Origin: CALCKU01 sp964534845 | GTDB lineage: Bacteria > Pseudomonadota > Alphaproteobacteria > Caulobacterales > Maricaulaceae | Length of the DNA stretch: 64,000 bases | NCBI GenBank assembly: GCA_964534845.1 | Contig: CAZHPV010000001.1 | Coordinates: 1 to 64,000, forward strand | Direction: 5' to 3' | Shown here: in pieces, positions 25,349 through 34,380 of the stretch | How the letters are laid out: every line of letters begins with the position of its first letter | Position numbering within the stretch: the first letter of the stretch is position 1 | Made by a program: the position numbers and the translations under genes | The notes under the pieces: generated by a model | Databases searched by the model: none | Seen by the model: the letters and a program-made list of their open reading frames with translations, nothing else | Told to the model about the DNA's origin: nothing

Positions 25349-26353
25349 CTAGGCGATAGTCTCTTTTAACTGGCTAATGACTTTATCAAGAGTTTGACCA
25401 TCAGCGCGCGCAGCAAAGGTGAGCGCCATACGGTGGCTCAAGACCGGACCGGCAAGATCTAGCACATCGTCAATTGACGGAGAGAGCCGCCCCTCAAGCA
25501 GGGCTTTGGCGCGCGTGGCTAGCATTAAGGCTTGTCCGGCGCGCGGTCCGGGACCCCAGGCGACTGTGTTTTGAATGTGCTCGAGCTCTGATTGATCCGG
25601 CCTTGCATTGCGCACGATTTTTAGAATGGCATTTACGACATTATCGCCAATGGGTAATTTTCTAACAAGCGATTGTGTATCTGTGAGCTGTTTTGCGCTC
25701 ATGGCTTTTTGCGCGCTTGCGGTTTTCGCGCCTGTCGTTGCCAGTAATATTTGTTTTTCAGTATCAAGTTCTGGAAAGACAACATCTATCTGGAACAGGA
25801 AACGGTCCAATTGGGCTTCGGGCAGAGGATAAGTGCCTTCCTGTTCAATCGGGTTTTGTGTCGCCAGAACATGAAACGGTGCCGGTAAATCATGACGTGC
25901 GCCCGCCACGGTAACAAAATGCTCCTGCATCGCTTGCAATAGGGCAGACTGGGTGCGCGGGCTGGCACGGTTTATCTCATCTGCCATGAGGAGATTACAA
26001 AAAACGGGGCCGGGAATGAAACGAAAACTTCGCTTCCCTTTGGTGCCTTCTTCAAGGACTTCCGAGCCAATAATATCGGCAGGCATAAGATCAGGGGTAA
26101 ATTGTACGCGTTTGCTATCAAGGCCCATCACAGTCCCTAATGTCTGAACCAGCAAGGTCTTGGCTAGCCCCGGGACACCGACCAATAAGGCATGTCCACC
26201 GGATAAAATAGCGATGATGGCCAGATCGACCACACGCTCTTGGCCTAATATGACAGCGCCGATATTTGACCGGGCTTTTTGAAGGTTTTGCCCGGCCTTT
26301 ATAGCGGATTTTTCAAGGCTGGCTGACACCGAAACATCTGACTGTATTGACAT
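25349..26353 (-). CDS. MoxR-family AAA+ ATPase (334 aa)
   Basis: A MoxR-type AAA+ ATPase that would act with the adjacent DUF58 and VWA-like proteins as a chaperone or complex-remodelling machine. Walker A is GVPGLAKT, and Walker B with its sensor region is LLMADEINRASPRTQSALLQAMQE, read as LLMADEINRA and ALLQAMQE. Sensor 1 is LATQNPIEQEGTYPLPEAQLDRF, typical of MoxR. It is the first gene of the minus-strand operon. Upstream 26354-26517 is a shared AT-rich divergent promoter region with the DUF1285 gene. Confidence 0.95.
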   Translation of the reverse strand: MSIQSDVSVSASLEKSAIKAGQNLQKARSNIGAVILGQERVVDLAIIAILSGGHALLVGVPGLAKTLLVQTLGTVMGLDSKRVQFTPDLMPADIIGSEVLEEGTKGKRSFRFIPGPVFCNLLMADEINRASPRTQSALLQAMQEHFVTVAGARHDLPAPFHVLATQNPIEQEGTYPLPEAQLDRFLFQIDVVFPELDTEKQILLATTGAKTASAQKAMSAKQLTDTQSLVRKLPIGDNVVNAILKIVRNARPDQSELEHIQNTVAWGPGPRAGQALMLATRAKALLEGRLSPSIDDVLDLAGPVLSHRMALTFAARADGQTLDKVISQLKETIA

Positions 26354-26517
26354 AAAAAACTCTTATTTGTGCTTTCGGGTTAGGTTCTGTTAGAACGTAT
26401 AGGTAATTTGATTTTATATAGATATAAAAGATCTTGAAAAAGATGCGGCATCAATATGTATTTGTCTACGATATATATATTAAAAGCCTGACATTTTTCG
26501 GGTTAGATGATGTGTAA

Positions 26518-27096
26518 ATGAGTTTTGATCTTAAAGACATTTTGGCGGCAGCGAAAGCAAATGCTGCAGAAGGCGGTTTGCCTCCCGTTCATCTCTGGGA
26601 GCCGCAATATTGCGGTGAAATGGATATGGTTATTCGCGCGGATGGTTCGTGGTGGCATGAGGGTTCGCGCATTACCCGCGCTGCGCTGATAAAGCTCTTC
26701 TCATCCATATTACGCAAGGACGAGGATGGTGAGACCTATCTTGTTACGCCGGTCGAGAAAATCAAAATTATGGTTGAGCGCGCCCACTTCATTGCCACGC
26801 GCGTTGATATTGAAGGCTCGGGGGAAAACCAGCGTGTTTTTTTTCACACGAATATGGAAGAGATTGTTGAACTTGGCGAGAACAGACCCTTGCGGGTTGA
26901 AACGGATCCTGAAACTTTAGAGCCCGCTCCTTATATCAATGTCAGGGCCAGACTCGAGGCGGCCTTGGCCCGAAATGTGTTTTATGAGCTTGTCGAACAT
27001 GCCGTTGAGATAGAGGTAGACCAAGGTGTGCAATTGGGGGTGTTTGCGCAAAACCTGTTTTTCCCCTTAGGCCCGGCCAATATTCATAAGCTGTAA
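26518..27096 (+). CDS. DUF1285 family protein (192 aa)
   Basis: A conserved soluble alphaproteobacterial protein of the DUF1285 family. Recognisable parts are PPVHLWEPQYCGEMDMVI, GSWWHEGSRITRAALIKLFSSIL and the C-terminal GVFAQNLFFPLGP. No catalytic motif is known. It is divergent from moxR and followed by a CoA-type NUDIX gene and cca with short gaps, the order found in many alphaproteobacteria. Co-occurrence links it to the MoxR cluster but does not reveal a reaction. The ATG has a weak ribosome site, so the start is supported mainly by family length. Confidence 0.9.
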   Translation: MSFDLKDILAAAKANAAEGGLPPVHLWEPQYCGEMDMVIRADGSWWHEGSRITRAALIKLFSSILRKDEDGETYLVTPVEKIKIMVERAHFIATRVDIEGSGENQRVFFHTNMEEIVELGENRPLRVETDPETLEPAPYINVRARLEAALARNVFYELVEHAVEIEVDQGVQLGVFAQNLFFPLGPANIHKL

Positions 27097-27102
27097 TTTG
27101 CT

Positions 27103-27735
27103 ATGGAATTTTTAAACCGCTCAGGCATAAACCCGACTATGTCACCCCTTAACGACCCGACCCTTAAACGCATATACTCGGCAATATTGCCCGTAGAGAT
27201 TACCGATGGATGTGACGCGATAGAAAAAGAGGGCCAAGTTCCGGCCGCTGTACTTATGCCGCTTGTTAGGCGCGGTAACTGGCAGGTTATTTTAACCCAA
27301 AGACCTCAAACTATGCCGACACATGCCGGTCAGATTAGTTTTCCGGGCGGACGCATGAATGAGGGCGAAGCGGCAGTGCAGGCGGCCTTGCGGGAAACAC
27401 AAGAAGAAATTGGCATATCACCAACAGACATTACCCTTATGGGCCGGCTGCCCTCGTTTAATGCAGCCTACTCTTTTCGTATCACACCTTTTATAGGCAT
27501 TGTTAATCCAAGCGCCGAAATAAAGCCGGACCCGCGCGAGGTGGATGATGTGTTTGAAGTGCCTTTAGATTTTTTGATGAACACGGATAACCATGTTGAA
27601 AGACAGGCTTCATTTCGTGATAAAAACTTCACCCTGATTGATATGCCATATGATGATAATGGTACGCACCGCAATATTTGGGGCATGACCGCCATGATTA
27701 TGTATAATCTCTGGCAAAGAGGGTTTGCCGTTTAA
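27103..27735 (+). CDS. CoA pyrophosphatase-like NUDIX hydrolase (210 aa)
   Basis: A NUDIX protein of the NudL/CoA pyrophosphatase group. The box is intact: GGRMNEGEAAVQAALRETQEEIGI has GX5EX7REUXEEXGU. The upstream UPF0035 signature is partially visible as LTQRPQTMPTHAGQISFPGG, characteristic of enzymes that split CoA to 4'-phosphopantetheine and 3',5'-ADP. The substrate assignment follows from this signature and remains untested. It lies 6 nt after the DUF1285 gene. The start 27103 is used; ATG 27139 is a possible alternative. Confidence 0.9.
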   Translation: MEFLNRSGINPTMSPLNDPTLKRIYSAILPVEITDGCDAIEKEGQVPAAVLMPLVRRGNWQVILTQRPQTMPTHAGQISFPGGRMNEGEAAVQAALRETQEEIGISPTDITLMGRLPSFNAAYSFRITPFIGIVNPSAEIKPDPREVDDVFEVPLDFLMNTDNHVERQASFRDKNFTLIDMPYDDNGTHRNIWGMTAMIMYNLWQRGFAV

Positions 27736-27816
27736 TTTGGGTTTCAAATCGGAATAAAGACCTATAAAGCGGATAAAGAAAATAGCCGTTTTCGGGCCGC
27801 GGAAAATTAATACGAG

Positions 27817-29061
27817 ATGCAAAATTTAAGTCAGGATAAGTTTTCCCTTTTATATACCGGCCCGGTTAAAGCGCTTTTTAAAGCCTTTCCTGACGGCGCC
27901 TTGCGCTTTGTCGGGGGATGTGTGCGTAATGTCTTACTTGGGGCCGATGTTGAAGATATTGATCTGGCGACACAGCTAAAACCGCATGAAGTCGAAAAAG
28001 CCTTATTAGCGGCTGGGATAAAGGCTATTCCGACAGGACGCGAACACGGCACAATTACGGCACGGTTAGCGGATACAAATTTTGAAATTACGAGCTTGCG
28101 TAAAGATGTTGAAACCGATGGGAGGCGTGCTGTCATTGCGTATACGCAGGATTGGGACGAGGATGCGCTACGTCGTGATTTTACCATGAACGCGCTTTAC
28201 GCCGACGCACAGGGCAGGCTTTATGATCCAACAGGGCATGGGCTTGAAGATCTGAAAGCTCGGCGTTTGCGTTTCATTGAAAATGCTCAGGACCGGGTAA
28301 GCGAGGACTATCTTAGGATATTACGCTTTTTCAGATTTATAGCCTATTATGTTGGAGACCGTCCGTTGGACAAAGAGGCGTTGAATGCTTGCCGCACGGG
28401 GCGCGCCGGTCTTAAAAAACTCTCAAGTGAGCGGATATGGGCGGAGCTTAAAAAGCTTTTATCTGCGCCCCAGCCTGTGCGGGCCCTTCGGATAATGCTC
28501 CAGCAAGACATATTGGAAGCGCTCTTGCCAAGCTCGACAAATGTTGACGGGCTAGAGGCTCTATTGCGTCTTGAAGCCCGCGAGGCTTTGCAAATTGATC
28601 CGCTTTTGCGCCTTATGTCTATGAGTTTGCGGGACGGGGCGGCTATGTCGGCAGTGGCCCGTGATCTCAAAATGTCCAAGGCAGAAACCAAACGCCTTGT
28701 AGAATGGGGCGAAGATATAAATATTCTTGACCCTCAGGCGAGCGAGCGTGAAAAACTGGCCGCAATTTATCATGCAGGTCGCCAAACGGTGCTTGATCGT
28801 TGTTTTTTACGCGCTGCAGGTGAGCGTGACCCGATTATCAGCTCGCGCTGGATGAGTTTGGCGGATCTGGCTTTAGGGTGGAACGCGCCTGATTTTCCGG
28901 TTTCAGGCCAAGATTTGAAAGCTCTGGGCATAGAAGCTGGCCCGGCTATGGGACGGGCGATGAAAGCGCTTACAGCCCTTTGGGTGAAAAGCGGATTTAC
29001 GGCTGATAAACAAAAACTGCTTATGATCTTACCGATGATAATGGGAAAGCCTGCGCCTTGA
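27817..29061 (+). CDS. cca: CCA tRNA nucleotidyltransferase (414 aa)
   Basis: It adds or repairs the 3' CCA of tRNA using CTP and ATP. The class II signature GGCVRNVLLG, followed by the metal-binding DVEDIDLAT, is at the N-terminus. The RRDFTMNALYAD motif, and DLKARRLRFIENAQDRVSEDYLRILRFFRF as ERA-type elements, follow, read here in short stretches. The C-terminal helical region is longer than in the minimal enzyme and normal for alphaproteobacteria. No HD phosphohydrolase domain is obvious. It is downstream of the NUDIX gene with an 81-nt gap. Confidence 0.94.
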   Translation: MQNLSQDKFSLLYTGPVKALFKAFPDGALRFVGGCVRNVLLGADVEDIDLATQLKPHEVEKALLAAGIKAIPTGREHGTITARLADTNFEITSLRKDVETDGRRAVIAYTQDWDEDALRRDFTMNALYADAQGRLYDPTGHGLEDLKARRLRFIENAQDRVSEDYLRILRFFRFIAYYVGDRPLDKEALNACRTGRAGLKKLSSERIWAELKKLLSAPQPVRALRIMLQQDILEALLPSSTNVDGLEALLRLEAREALQIDPLLRLMSMSLRDGAAMSAVARDLKMSKAETKRLVEWGEDINILDPQASEREKLAAIYHAGRQTVLDRCFLRAAGERDPIISSRWMSLADLALGWNAPDFPVSGQDLKALGIEAGPAMGRAMKALTALWVKSGFTADKQKLLMILPMIMGKPAP

Positions 29062-29161
29062 TTATAGCTCTGTTCTGTTCACATCTCGGTGAGATATGAT
29101 CTAAGGGCTGGACGCACGAGACCATAAAATCTATTGGGGGCCGATAAGTCAGGAGACAAAT

Positions 29162-29626
29162 ATGGCCCACCCCAGCCTTACGCCCCCGGAATTACGGGTG
29201 CCCTATTGGATAGACGGCGAAGGCAATCCGTGTGACCCGATCACGCTAGCTGATCTCGGGACGGGATATAAAGTTATTTTTTGTTTTAAGGCATCCTGTC
29301 CGGGCTGCCATTCCCGCGGATTTCCGGCTATGAAAAAAATCGTTGATAATCTGCACGGCAAAGATTTCGGTTTTGCGGTTATTCATACGGCTTTTGACGA
29401 TGACCCATTTAATTCGCAGGAGCGTATTTTGGAGATGCAACAAAAATATGCCCTCAATGTTCCCTTTGGACATGACCCCAAGAGCGGCGATAATTATCCG
29501 ACTTTTATGATGGATTACCGCACACGCGGTACGCCTTATTTTATCATACTCAATCCCAAAGGCGAGTTGGTGTTTTCCGATTTCAATCTGGACCCTGATA
29601 AATTGATTGCCGCTTTTGCGACTTAA
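29162..29626 (+). CDS. Thioredoxin-fold protein, TlpA/AhpC-like (154 aa)
   Basis: A cytoplasmic protein (no signal peptide) with a thioredoxin-like fold. The redox motif is CPGC (C46-P-G-C49) in FKASCPGCHSRGFP, and the cis-proline loop is GTPYFIILNPKGELV. C24 is an extra cysteine near the N-terminus. It resembles TlpA/ResA-like redoxin proteins, which reduce disulfides. AGGAGA precedes the ATG. It is a single gene, and no redox partner is nearby. Confidence 0.85.
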   Translation: MAHPSLTPPELRVPYWIDGEGNPCDPITLADLGTGYKVIFCFKASCPGCHSRGFPAMKKIVDNLHGKDFGFAVIHTAFDDDPFNSQERILEMQQKYALNVPFGHDPKSGDNYPTFMMDYRTRGTPYFIILNPKGELVFSDFNLDPDKLIAAFAT

Positions 29627-29629
29627 ATA

Positions 29630-30328
29630 TTACTTGCAAGCCTTAGTCGGGCCCATATCAAGATGAAAATGGTCATGATGGGCAGCGTTGAAATCCGGGC
29701 TAAGTGTTACGCGAAAAATCCGGCAGGCGCTTTTGCGGGCTGCCCTTAAGAATTGTCGGGGTTTTTGCGTCCCGTTCCAGTCACTTTTTACGGAAATGAT
29801 TTTCCCGTCTGTAAGTTCAAAAGCGGAAATATCCCAAGCATTGGCAAAGGCGTGTTCACTCCACGCTCCGGAATTATTTCCGTTTTGTCGCCGACAGGCA
29901 TAGGTTCCGAAATGGTGAATGCGCTTAAGGTTTTGCCCCATTATGGTCTGAGCCGCCTTATCAATCTCTTTTAACCAGATAGCGCTGGCAAGGGTAAGCG
30001 GGCATTGCATGTCTGGGTCTGGTGGAACCAATGTGATCTGCTCAACACTTTGGAGCTGCCGGGAAATGCTCCAGCCACAAACGGGGTGATCGGTTTTCGG
30101 CTCTGAGGGTCGGGAGCTAAGAAAGGCTGTATTTTGCGCCATATTCATACAGGTGGATGACGGCCCAAGACTAAGGCGCATGAGTTGGGTTTTCGTTGCT
30201 ATGCCGAGCGGGGCGTCTGGATTTAAACTGCGCCAGGGCAGATGTTGGGAGGGGACATTGCGGTCAAGCCCGACAAAAGCGAGACCGACTAACGACATTA
30301 ATATGGCAATATATACAGGCTTGCGCAT
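29630..30328 (-). CDS. Extensin-like C-terminal domain protein (232 aa)
   Basis: A secreted or membrane-anchored protein with the extensin-like_C domain common in alphaproteobacteria. An N-terminal hydrophobic segment (VYIAILMSLVGLAFVGL) is followed by the domain: SWSEHAFANAWDISAF-type signature, seen as WSEHAFANAWDISAFEL, and AHHDHFHLDMG at the end. The latter is a metallopeptidase-like HxH motif. The domain resembles D-Ala-D-Ala carboxypeptidase/VanY-type folds and may act on peptidoglycan. ATG 30328 is chosen: it lies 2 nt after the protease stop (TAA-TC-ATG), so re-initiation is likely; ATG 30346 is possible. Confidence 0.88.
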   Translation of the reverse strand: MRKPVYIAILMSLVGLAFVGLDRNVPSQHLPWRSLNPDAPLGIATKTQLMRLSLGPSSTCMNMAQNTAFLSSRPSEPKTDHPVCGWSISRQLQSVEQITLVPPDPDMQCPLTLASAIWLKEIDKAAQTIMGQNLKRIHHFGTYACRRQNGNNSGAWSEHAFANAWDISAFELTDGKIISVKSDWNGTQKPRQFLRAARKSACRIFRVTLSPDFNAAHHDHFHLDMGPTKACK

Positions 30329-30330
30329 GA

Positions 30331-31128
30331 TTATTTTACATAACACAGCACTTGGACAATGCGCCTGTCACGGCGGTAACGATCTGCCTGCAATCCGTAA
30401 CTTGCATTCGCAATAGGAGTGGCTGTGGCATAATCTGTCCGGCGGGCATATTGACTAAGATTGCGCGGCGCAACGGAATACACCCGCCCGCGGCGCGGGC
30501 TTTCAGCTGCAACAATACCGATGACCTCGCCGTCGGAATCCAGCACAGGTCCTCCCGATAGCCCGCCAAGCGATCCACGTAATCCGCGCGTGCGGCCGAT
30601 TTCCGTCCAAGCCAATATGGGTTCATCTGTACGGTAGCGTCCTCTGACTTTTAACCTCCGGCGTCCCAGTAATTTGCCGATGACCTCGCCAGGTTTTCCC
30701 TGTGGAAATCCGAAAAAATACCCATATTCACCAAGGCGGCGCTGTGAATCAAAATCGGGCGTAAGAGGACTGCGTTTCCAATCAGCCGTGAGTAAGGCCA
30801 CATCACTGTTCTTGGATAACTGACTTTGGGCCCGCAGAATGCGGCGATTACCCAGCTTAAGCCCGATATCATGACACCCGTCTACGACATGGCGGGCTGT
30901 TAGCCATTGGCCTTCCTTATTTATCGCAAAGGCTGTTCCAGCGCCTGAACTGGGTTTGTCAATATTGACTAAAATAGAGGGGTCGCTCGGGGATTGCGAG
31001 GGTAAAAGCTCTCCGACTTCGGCTGGCGGTATCGGGGCGTCGATAGTTTCGGATTGCATGACGGCGTTCAAATAGACGAAGCCGACAATCAGAAAATAGA
31101 TCAGCCAATCCGGAATACGTTTCCACAT
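30331..31128 (-). CDS. Membrane-anchored trypsin-like serine protease (265 aa)
   Basis: A chymotrypsin-fold protease. One N-terminal membrane segment (about residues 9-22) anchors it, with the catalytic domain after residue 55 on the periplasmic side. The triad is visible as H80 (LTARHVVDGC), D109 (KNSDVALL) and S191 (GGLSGGPV). GIVAAESPRRGRVYSVAP is the usual C-terminal strand. There is no PDZ domain, unlike DegP. It is between DUF350 and extensin-like genes on the same strand with 8-nt and 2-nt gaps; the set is likely one operon. Substrate unknown. Confidence 0.9.
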   Translation of the reverse strand: MWKRIPDWLIYFLIVGFVYLNAVMQSETIDAPIPPAEVGELLPSQSPSDPSILVNIDKPSSGAGTAFAINKEGQWLTARHVVDGCHDIGLKLGNRRILRAQSQLSKNSDVALLTADWKRSPLTPDFDSQRRLGEYGYFFGFPQGKPGEVIGKLLGRRRLKVRGRYRTDEPILAWTEIGRTRGLRGSLGGLSGGPVLDSDGEVIGIVAAESPRRGRVYSVAPRNLSQYARRTDYATATPIANASYGLQADRYRRDRRIVQVLCYVK

Positions 31129-31136
31129 AGGCGGCT

Positions 31137-31550
31137 CTAGCCGATAATGGCGACTGCCAGCAATATCGAGCCGGCGATTTTAAAACTGGCCAAAACGGTC
31201 GCGGCCGGTACTTCATTATTTATGATACGGCGCGGCATATCGCGAAAAATAGCATCGGTCAGTCTAAAAAGAAAGAGTTGAAGGAACAAACTCACCGTGG
31301 CCCAAATCGCCATATCGATCAAACCATATTTATTTACAAGGCAAGCGGCCAGCGGCAGCGATAGTCCTATTATTAATGCGCTAAATGAAATTGCGGCCGC
31401 CATATTGCCGTTAGAAATAAGTTCAAACTCTTTATGCGGGGTCAATTTTACATAAATAAAAATCCCAAAGAGATAAATGACCGTTACAACCAGCAGGTAA
31501 AAAATGAGCCAAGGAAAGCCATTGGCGAGATTGTTAAGTGTCAGACCCAT
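31137..31550 (-). CDS. DUF350 integral membrane protein (137 aa)
   Basis: A four-helix membrane protein of the DUF350 family. Spans are near residues 13-33, 48-72, 78-100 and 112-135. The family's conserved internal repeat is seen as ISNGNMAAAISFSALIIGLSLPLA and a weaker second half. Some DUF350 proteins are linked to envelope and potassium/proton stress, but the function is not established. It is the first gene of the presumed DUF350-protease-extensin operon. Region 31551-31789 is AT-rich with no further gene and serves as a divergent promoter with the ligase. Confidence 0.9.
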   Translation of the reverse strand: MGLTLNNLANGFPWLIFYLLVVTVIYLFGIFIYVKLTPHKEFELISNGNMAAAISFSALIIGLSLPLAACLVNKYGLIDMAIWATVSLFLQLFLFRLTDAIFRDMPRRIINNEVPAATVLASFKIAGSILLAVAIIG

Positions 31551-31789
31551 TTATTATATGTCCTAATTTCGCTCTTTGGGCGCGGGGTTTAAACTGAGAT
31601 AGCACAAAGTTCGTTTTGCTTATAAGCTGGTTTTCTTGGAAATCACTCTTTTTTTTATTTTTTGCGCATAGAGGAAAATCCCTTGTTTTTTTGTCCATAA
31701 AATAATGCCGGCTTGTTGTATAAAAACCTTGGCAGGACGCCCTGTTTTTGAAAAGATGAAAGGGTAGGTTTTTGACATAAGGCGGTTAT

Positions 31790-33322
31790 ATGGGACAGGT
31801 TATTGATTGGATTAAACATCACGCGACGCGCAAACCTGAAAAACTTGCCTTACATGAATTGCCCAGTGGTCGACAATTTACATATGCCCAGATGCATGAA
31901 CGCGTTGCACGCTTGGCCGGATATTTTCAATCAAAGGGTCTTAAGAAAGGCGACCGTATTGCCTTTTTGACTTTAAATTCCGTTGATACAATGGAAACGC
32001 TTTTTGCCTGTTGGCGCATTGGCGCAATATGTGTTGCCCTGAATTTTCGCCTTACCCCGCCCGAGTTAAAATTCATTCTTGATAACTCCGAAACAGATAT
32101 GGTGATCGTTGATAGCCCCTTTACCCCCTTAGTAGAGGCCTTAAAGCCGCTTACAAAAGTCAAGTTCTGGATCAATACAGAAGGTATGGGGCAAGACAGC
32201 GAATATGAAACCGCCATTCGCGAGGCCAGCCCGGTCTATGATAATGTTGATCTGGATTTCGACGAACAATGTATGTTGATGTACTCTTCCGGAACGACCG
32301 GGACGCCAAAAGGGGTTATTATCACGCATGGTATGATGTATTTTAGCTGTACAAGTGGCTTGTCTACAGGTGAGGCGACATCTGAAGGGGCTTCGCTTTG
32401 TAATATGCCGCTGTTTCATATTGGCGGATTAAATACGACCGCTGTTCCGGCGATGTGGGGCGGGGGTACATGCGTTGTTTTGCGCTTGTTTGACCCTGAA
32501 ATGACATTGGATGCGATAAACCGTCCTGACCTTAATATTACGGCCTTATTTATGGTGCCGGCGGCTTATAATGCCTTAAAAGCCCATCCAAAATGCGAGA
32601 CGACGGATTTCTCGCGTATAATTGTGGCGTTATGCGGAGCAGAAACGGTTCCCGTATCGCTGGTCGAGTTTTGGTTGGAAAAAGGACTCGTGATACAGGA
32701 GGGTTACGGCATGACGGAGACGGCGGCTGCGGGTTGTTTGCTTGATAAAGCCTATATACCCGAAAAGGTCGGCTCGGCCGGGCGTGCACTTATGCACTCC
32801 ACTATTCGTATTGTTGACGCGGCAGGACAGACTTGCGCGCCAAATGTGCCCGGTGAAATTTGGTTTAAAGGACTGTGTGTGACACCCGGATATTGGCGCA
32901 GACCGGACGCCAATAAAGAAAACTTCGTCGATGGCTGGTTTCGATCTGGTGATATAGGCCGTATGGACGCAGACGGCTTTATATATATCGAAGACCGTAT
33001 CAAGGATATGTATATTAGCGGCGGCGAAAATGTCTATCCGGCGGAAATTGAGAACCTGCTTTATCAATTACCTCAAATTACCGAAGTAGCCGTCATTGGC
33101 GTTAAGGACGAAACCTTCGGGGAGACGGGCTGTGTCGTTGCCGTCTTAAAGCCGGGCGCGGACTTAAATCTGGACGATATTATTGCTCATGTAGGTGATA
33201 GCCTTGCGCGATATAAGCAACCCCAATATCTACACATAATTGACGAGTTGCCGCGTAATGCCACAGGTAAGGTGTTAAAGTTTCAGCTGCGCAAGACCAT
33301 TCCGCCTTTAATTGGTTTGTAA
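31790..33322 (+). CDS. Acyl-CoA synthetase, AMP-forming (510 aa)
   Basis: It would activate a carboxylic acid to its CoA thioester via an acyl-adenylate. The AMP-binding P-loop is YSSGTTGTPKGV, the A4-type motif is EGYGMTE, the hinge is GWFRSGDIGRMDADGF, followed by DRIKDMYISGGENVYPAEIE and the catalytic Lys of PRNATGKVLKFQLRK, all present and in order. AAGGCGG precedes the ATG. The length fits a medium or long chain fatty-acid ligase. It converges on the HD/thioesterase/Fe-ADH operon with 22 nt between stops. Chain-length preference cannot be read. Confidence 0.93.
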   Translation: MGQVIDWIKHHATRKPEKLALHELPSGRQFTYAQMHERVARLAGYFQSKGLKKGDRIAFLTLNSVDTMETLFACWRIGAICVALNFRLTPPELKFILDNSETDMVIVDSPFTPLVEALKPLTKVKFWINTEGMGQDSEYETAIREASPVYDNVDLDFDEQCMLMYSSGTTGTPKGVIITHGMMYFSCTSGLSTGEATSEGASLCNMPLFHIGGLNTTAVPAMWGGGTCVVLRLFDPEMTLDAINRPDLNITALFMVPAAYNALKAHPKCETTDFSRIIVALCGAETVPVSLVEFWLEKGLVIQEGYGMTETAAAGCLLDKAYIPEKVGSAGRALMHSTIRIVDAAGQTCAPNVPGEIWFKGLCVTPGYWRRPDANKENFVDGWFRSGDIGRMDADGFIYIEDRIKDMYISGGENVYPAEIENLLYQLPQITEVAVIGVKDETFGETGCVVAVLKPGADLNLDDIIAHVGDSLARYKQPQYLHIIDELPRNATGKVLKFQLRKTIPPLIGL

Positions 33323-33344
33323 ATTTTACCCTATGTTGGATCGC

Positions 33345-33926
33345 CTATAGAGGCATCGGACTATCGTGAAAGATTTTGCGCATAAGCGGGATAAAGCTCT
33401 CAAGCGTATCGACTTTAAAATCAGGATCAAAGGCGGGCGCGTCCCACTCATCGACAAGTTTGACGGCATAATCATACCAAGGCTCATCTACCCATTGTTT
33501 GCGCAGATCTGTCGGCGCACCCAGATATTCATAATAGTGCTCGCCTTGAAATGCTTGATGGTGGCGCAGGACATAATAGCTATCCTCAGAAACATAGGGT
33601 TTAAGCATTTCCGCGACAATCGGGCCGTGATTGGGGACATTTATGACTTTTGCCATATCGTGACAAAGGGCCACTACGATTTGTTCATCTGTCGCCCCGT
33701 CACGGCGGGCGAGTGTAGCGCACATAAGCGCATGCTGTAATTGATCGCAGCCAAAACCAAGCGTGGCGTCTTCGAGCTTTTTGAGCATGTCGATAAAACG
33801 GTCCGCTGTACCCTTGAAGTCTTCTTTATGGGCCGCCCCAATCACCATCCAGTCTTCAAGTGTCCCGTCCTGCATGCGCGTGAATTTGGCACGCGGGGCT
33901 GATTTTATATTCGTTTGGGTATTCAT
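33345..33926 (-). CDS. HD-domain protein, possible diiron oxygenase of MIOX/PhnZ type (193 aa)
   Basis: A small HD-domain protein. Metal ligands can be laid out as H65 (LQHALMCATLA), H89-D90 (ALCHDMAKV), H100 (NHGPIVAEML), H122/H123 (LRHHQAF) and D162 (EWDAPAFD). This H...HD...H...H...D set resembles that of the mixed-valent diiron oxygenases MIOX and PhnZ rather than the simple HD phosphohydrolases. The N-terminal DGTLEDWMVIG is typical of a group seen in Sphingomonadales. GGAGGATAGCT precedes the ATG. It is encoded last in the Fe-ADH-thioesterase-HD operon. An oxygenase role is inferred from ligands and neighbours; a hydrolase cannot be excluded. Confidence 0.75.
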   Translation of the reverse strand: MNTQTNIKSAPRAKFTRMQDGTLEDWMVIGAAHKEDFKGTADRFIDMLKKLEDATLGFGCDQLQHALMCATLARRDGATDEQIVVALCHDMAKVINVPNHGPIVAEMLKPYVSEDSYYVLRHHQAFQGEHYYEYLGAPTDLRKQWVDEPWYDYAVKLVDEWDAPAFDPDFKVDTLESFIPLMRKIFHDSPMPL

Positions 33927-33945
33927 AGCTATCCTCCGAGGTCAA

Positions 33946-34380
33946 TTATACCAAAAGTGGCTCGAGTGTTTTTCGCATTATATCAGATATTGGCACGGGG
34001 CGCCGCGTTTTTTCGTCAACATAAACGTGAACGAAATGTCCCTGAGCACTGGAGCGGTTTTCGGCGTTGCGAAACAGGGCGATTTCATAGCGTACAGAGC
34101 TTGTGCCCAATTTGCCAATGCGGAGACCGGCCACAACATTATCGGGGAAACTAATGGGGGCAAAATAGGCACATCCCGTATCTACGACGAGGCCAACATT
34201 CTCGCTTTTGCCAAGGTCCAGCAGACCCTTGTCAATAAGGTAGCGATTAACCACAGTATCAAAATAAAAATAATACACGGCATTATTTACATGGCCGTAA
34301 ACATCATTGTCATTCCAGCGTGTCGGGATTGTCAATTTATGAGGATAATCAGAGAGGCTATGCGGGAGGGGTTTACTCAA
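33946..34380 (-). CDS. Acyl-CoA thioesterase, hot-dog fold, YbgC-like (144 aa)
   Basis: A hot-dog fold thioesterase of the 4-hydroxybenzoyl-CoA thioesterase/YbgC group. The conserved strand-helix start is PTRWNDNDVYGHVNNAVYYFYFD. The residue pair D23/N28 (in RWNDNDVYGHVNN) is the usual catalytic area. It would hydrolyse an acyl-CoA to the free acid. The start is a TTG at 34380, overlapping the Fe-ADH stop by 8 nt; no stronger start is in frame nearby. Operon with the Fe-ADH and HD genes. Confidence 0.88.
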   Translation of the reverse strand: MSKPLPHSLSDYPHKLTIPTRWNDNDVYGHVNNAVYYFYFDTVVNRYLIDKGLLDLGKSENVGLVVDTGCAYFAPISFPDNVVAGLRIGKLGTSSVRYEIALFRNAENRSSAQGHFVHVYVDEKTRRPVPISDIMRKTLEPLLV

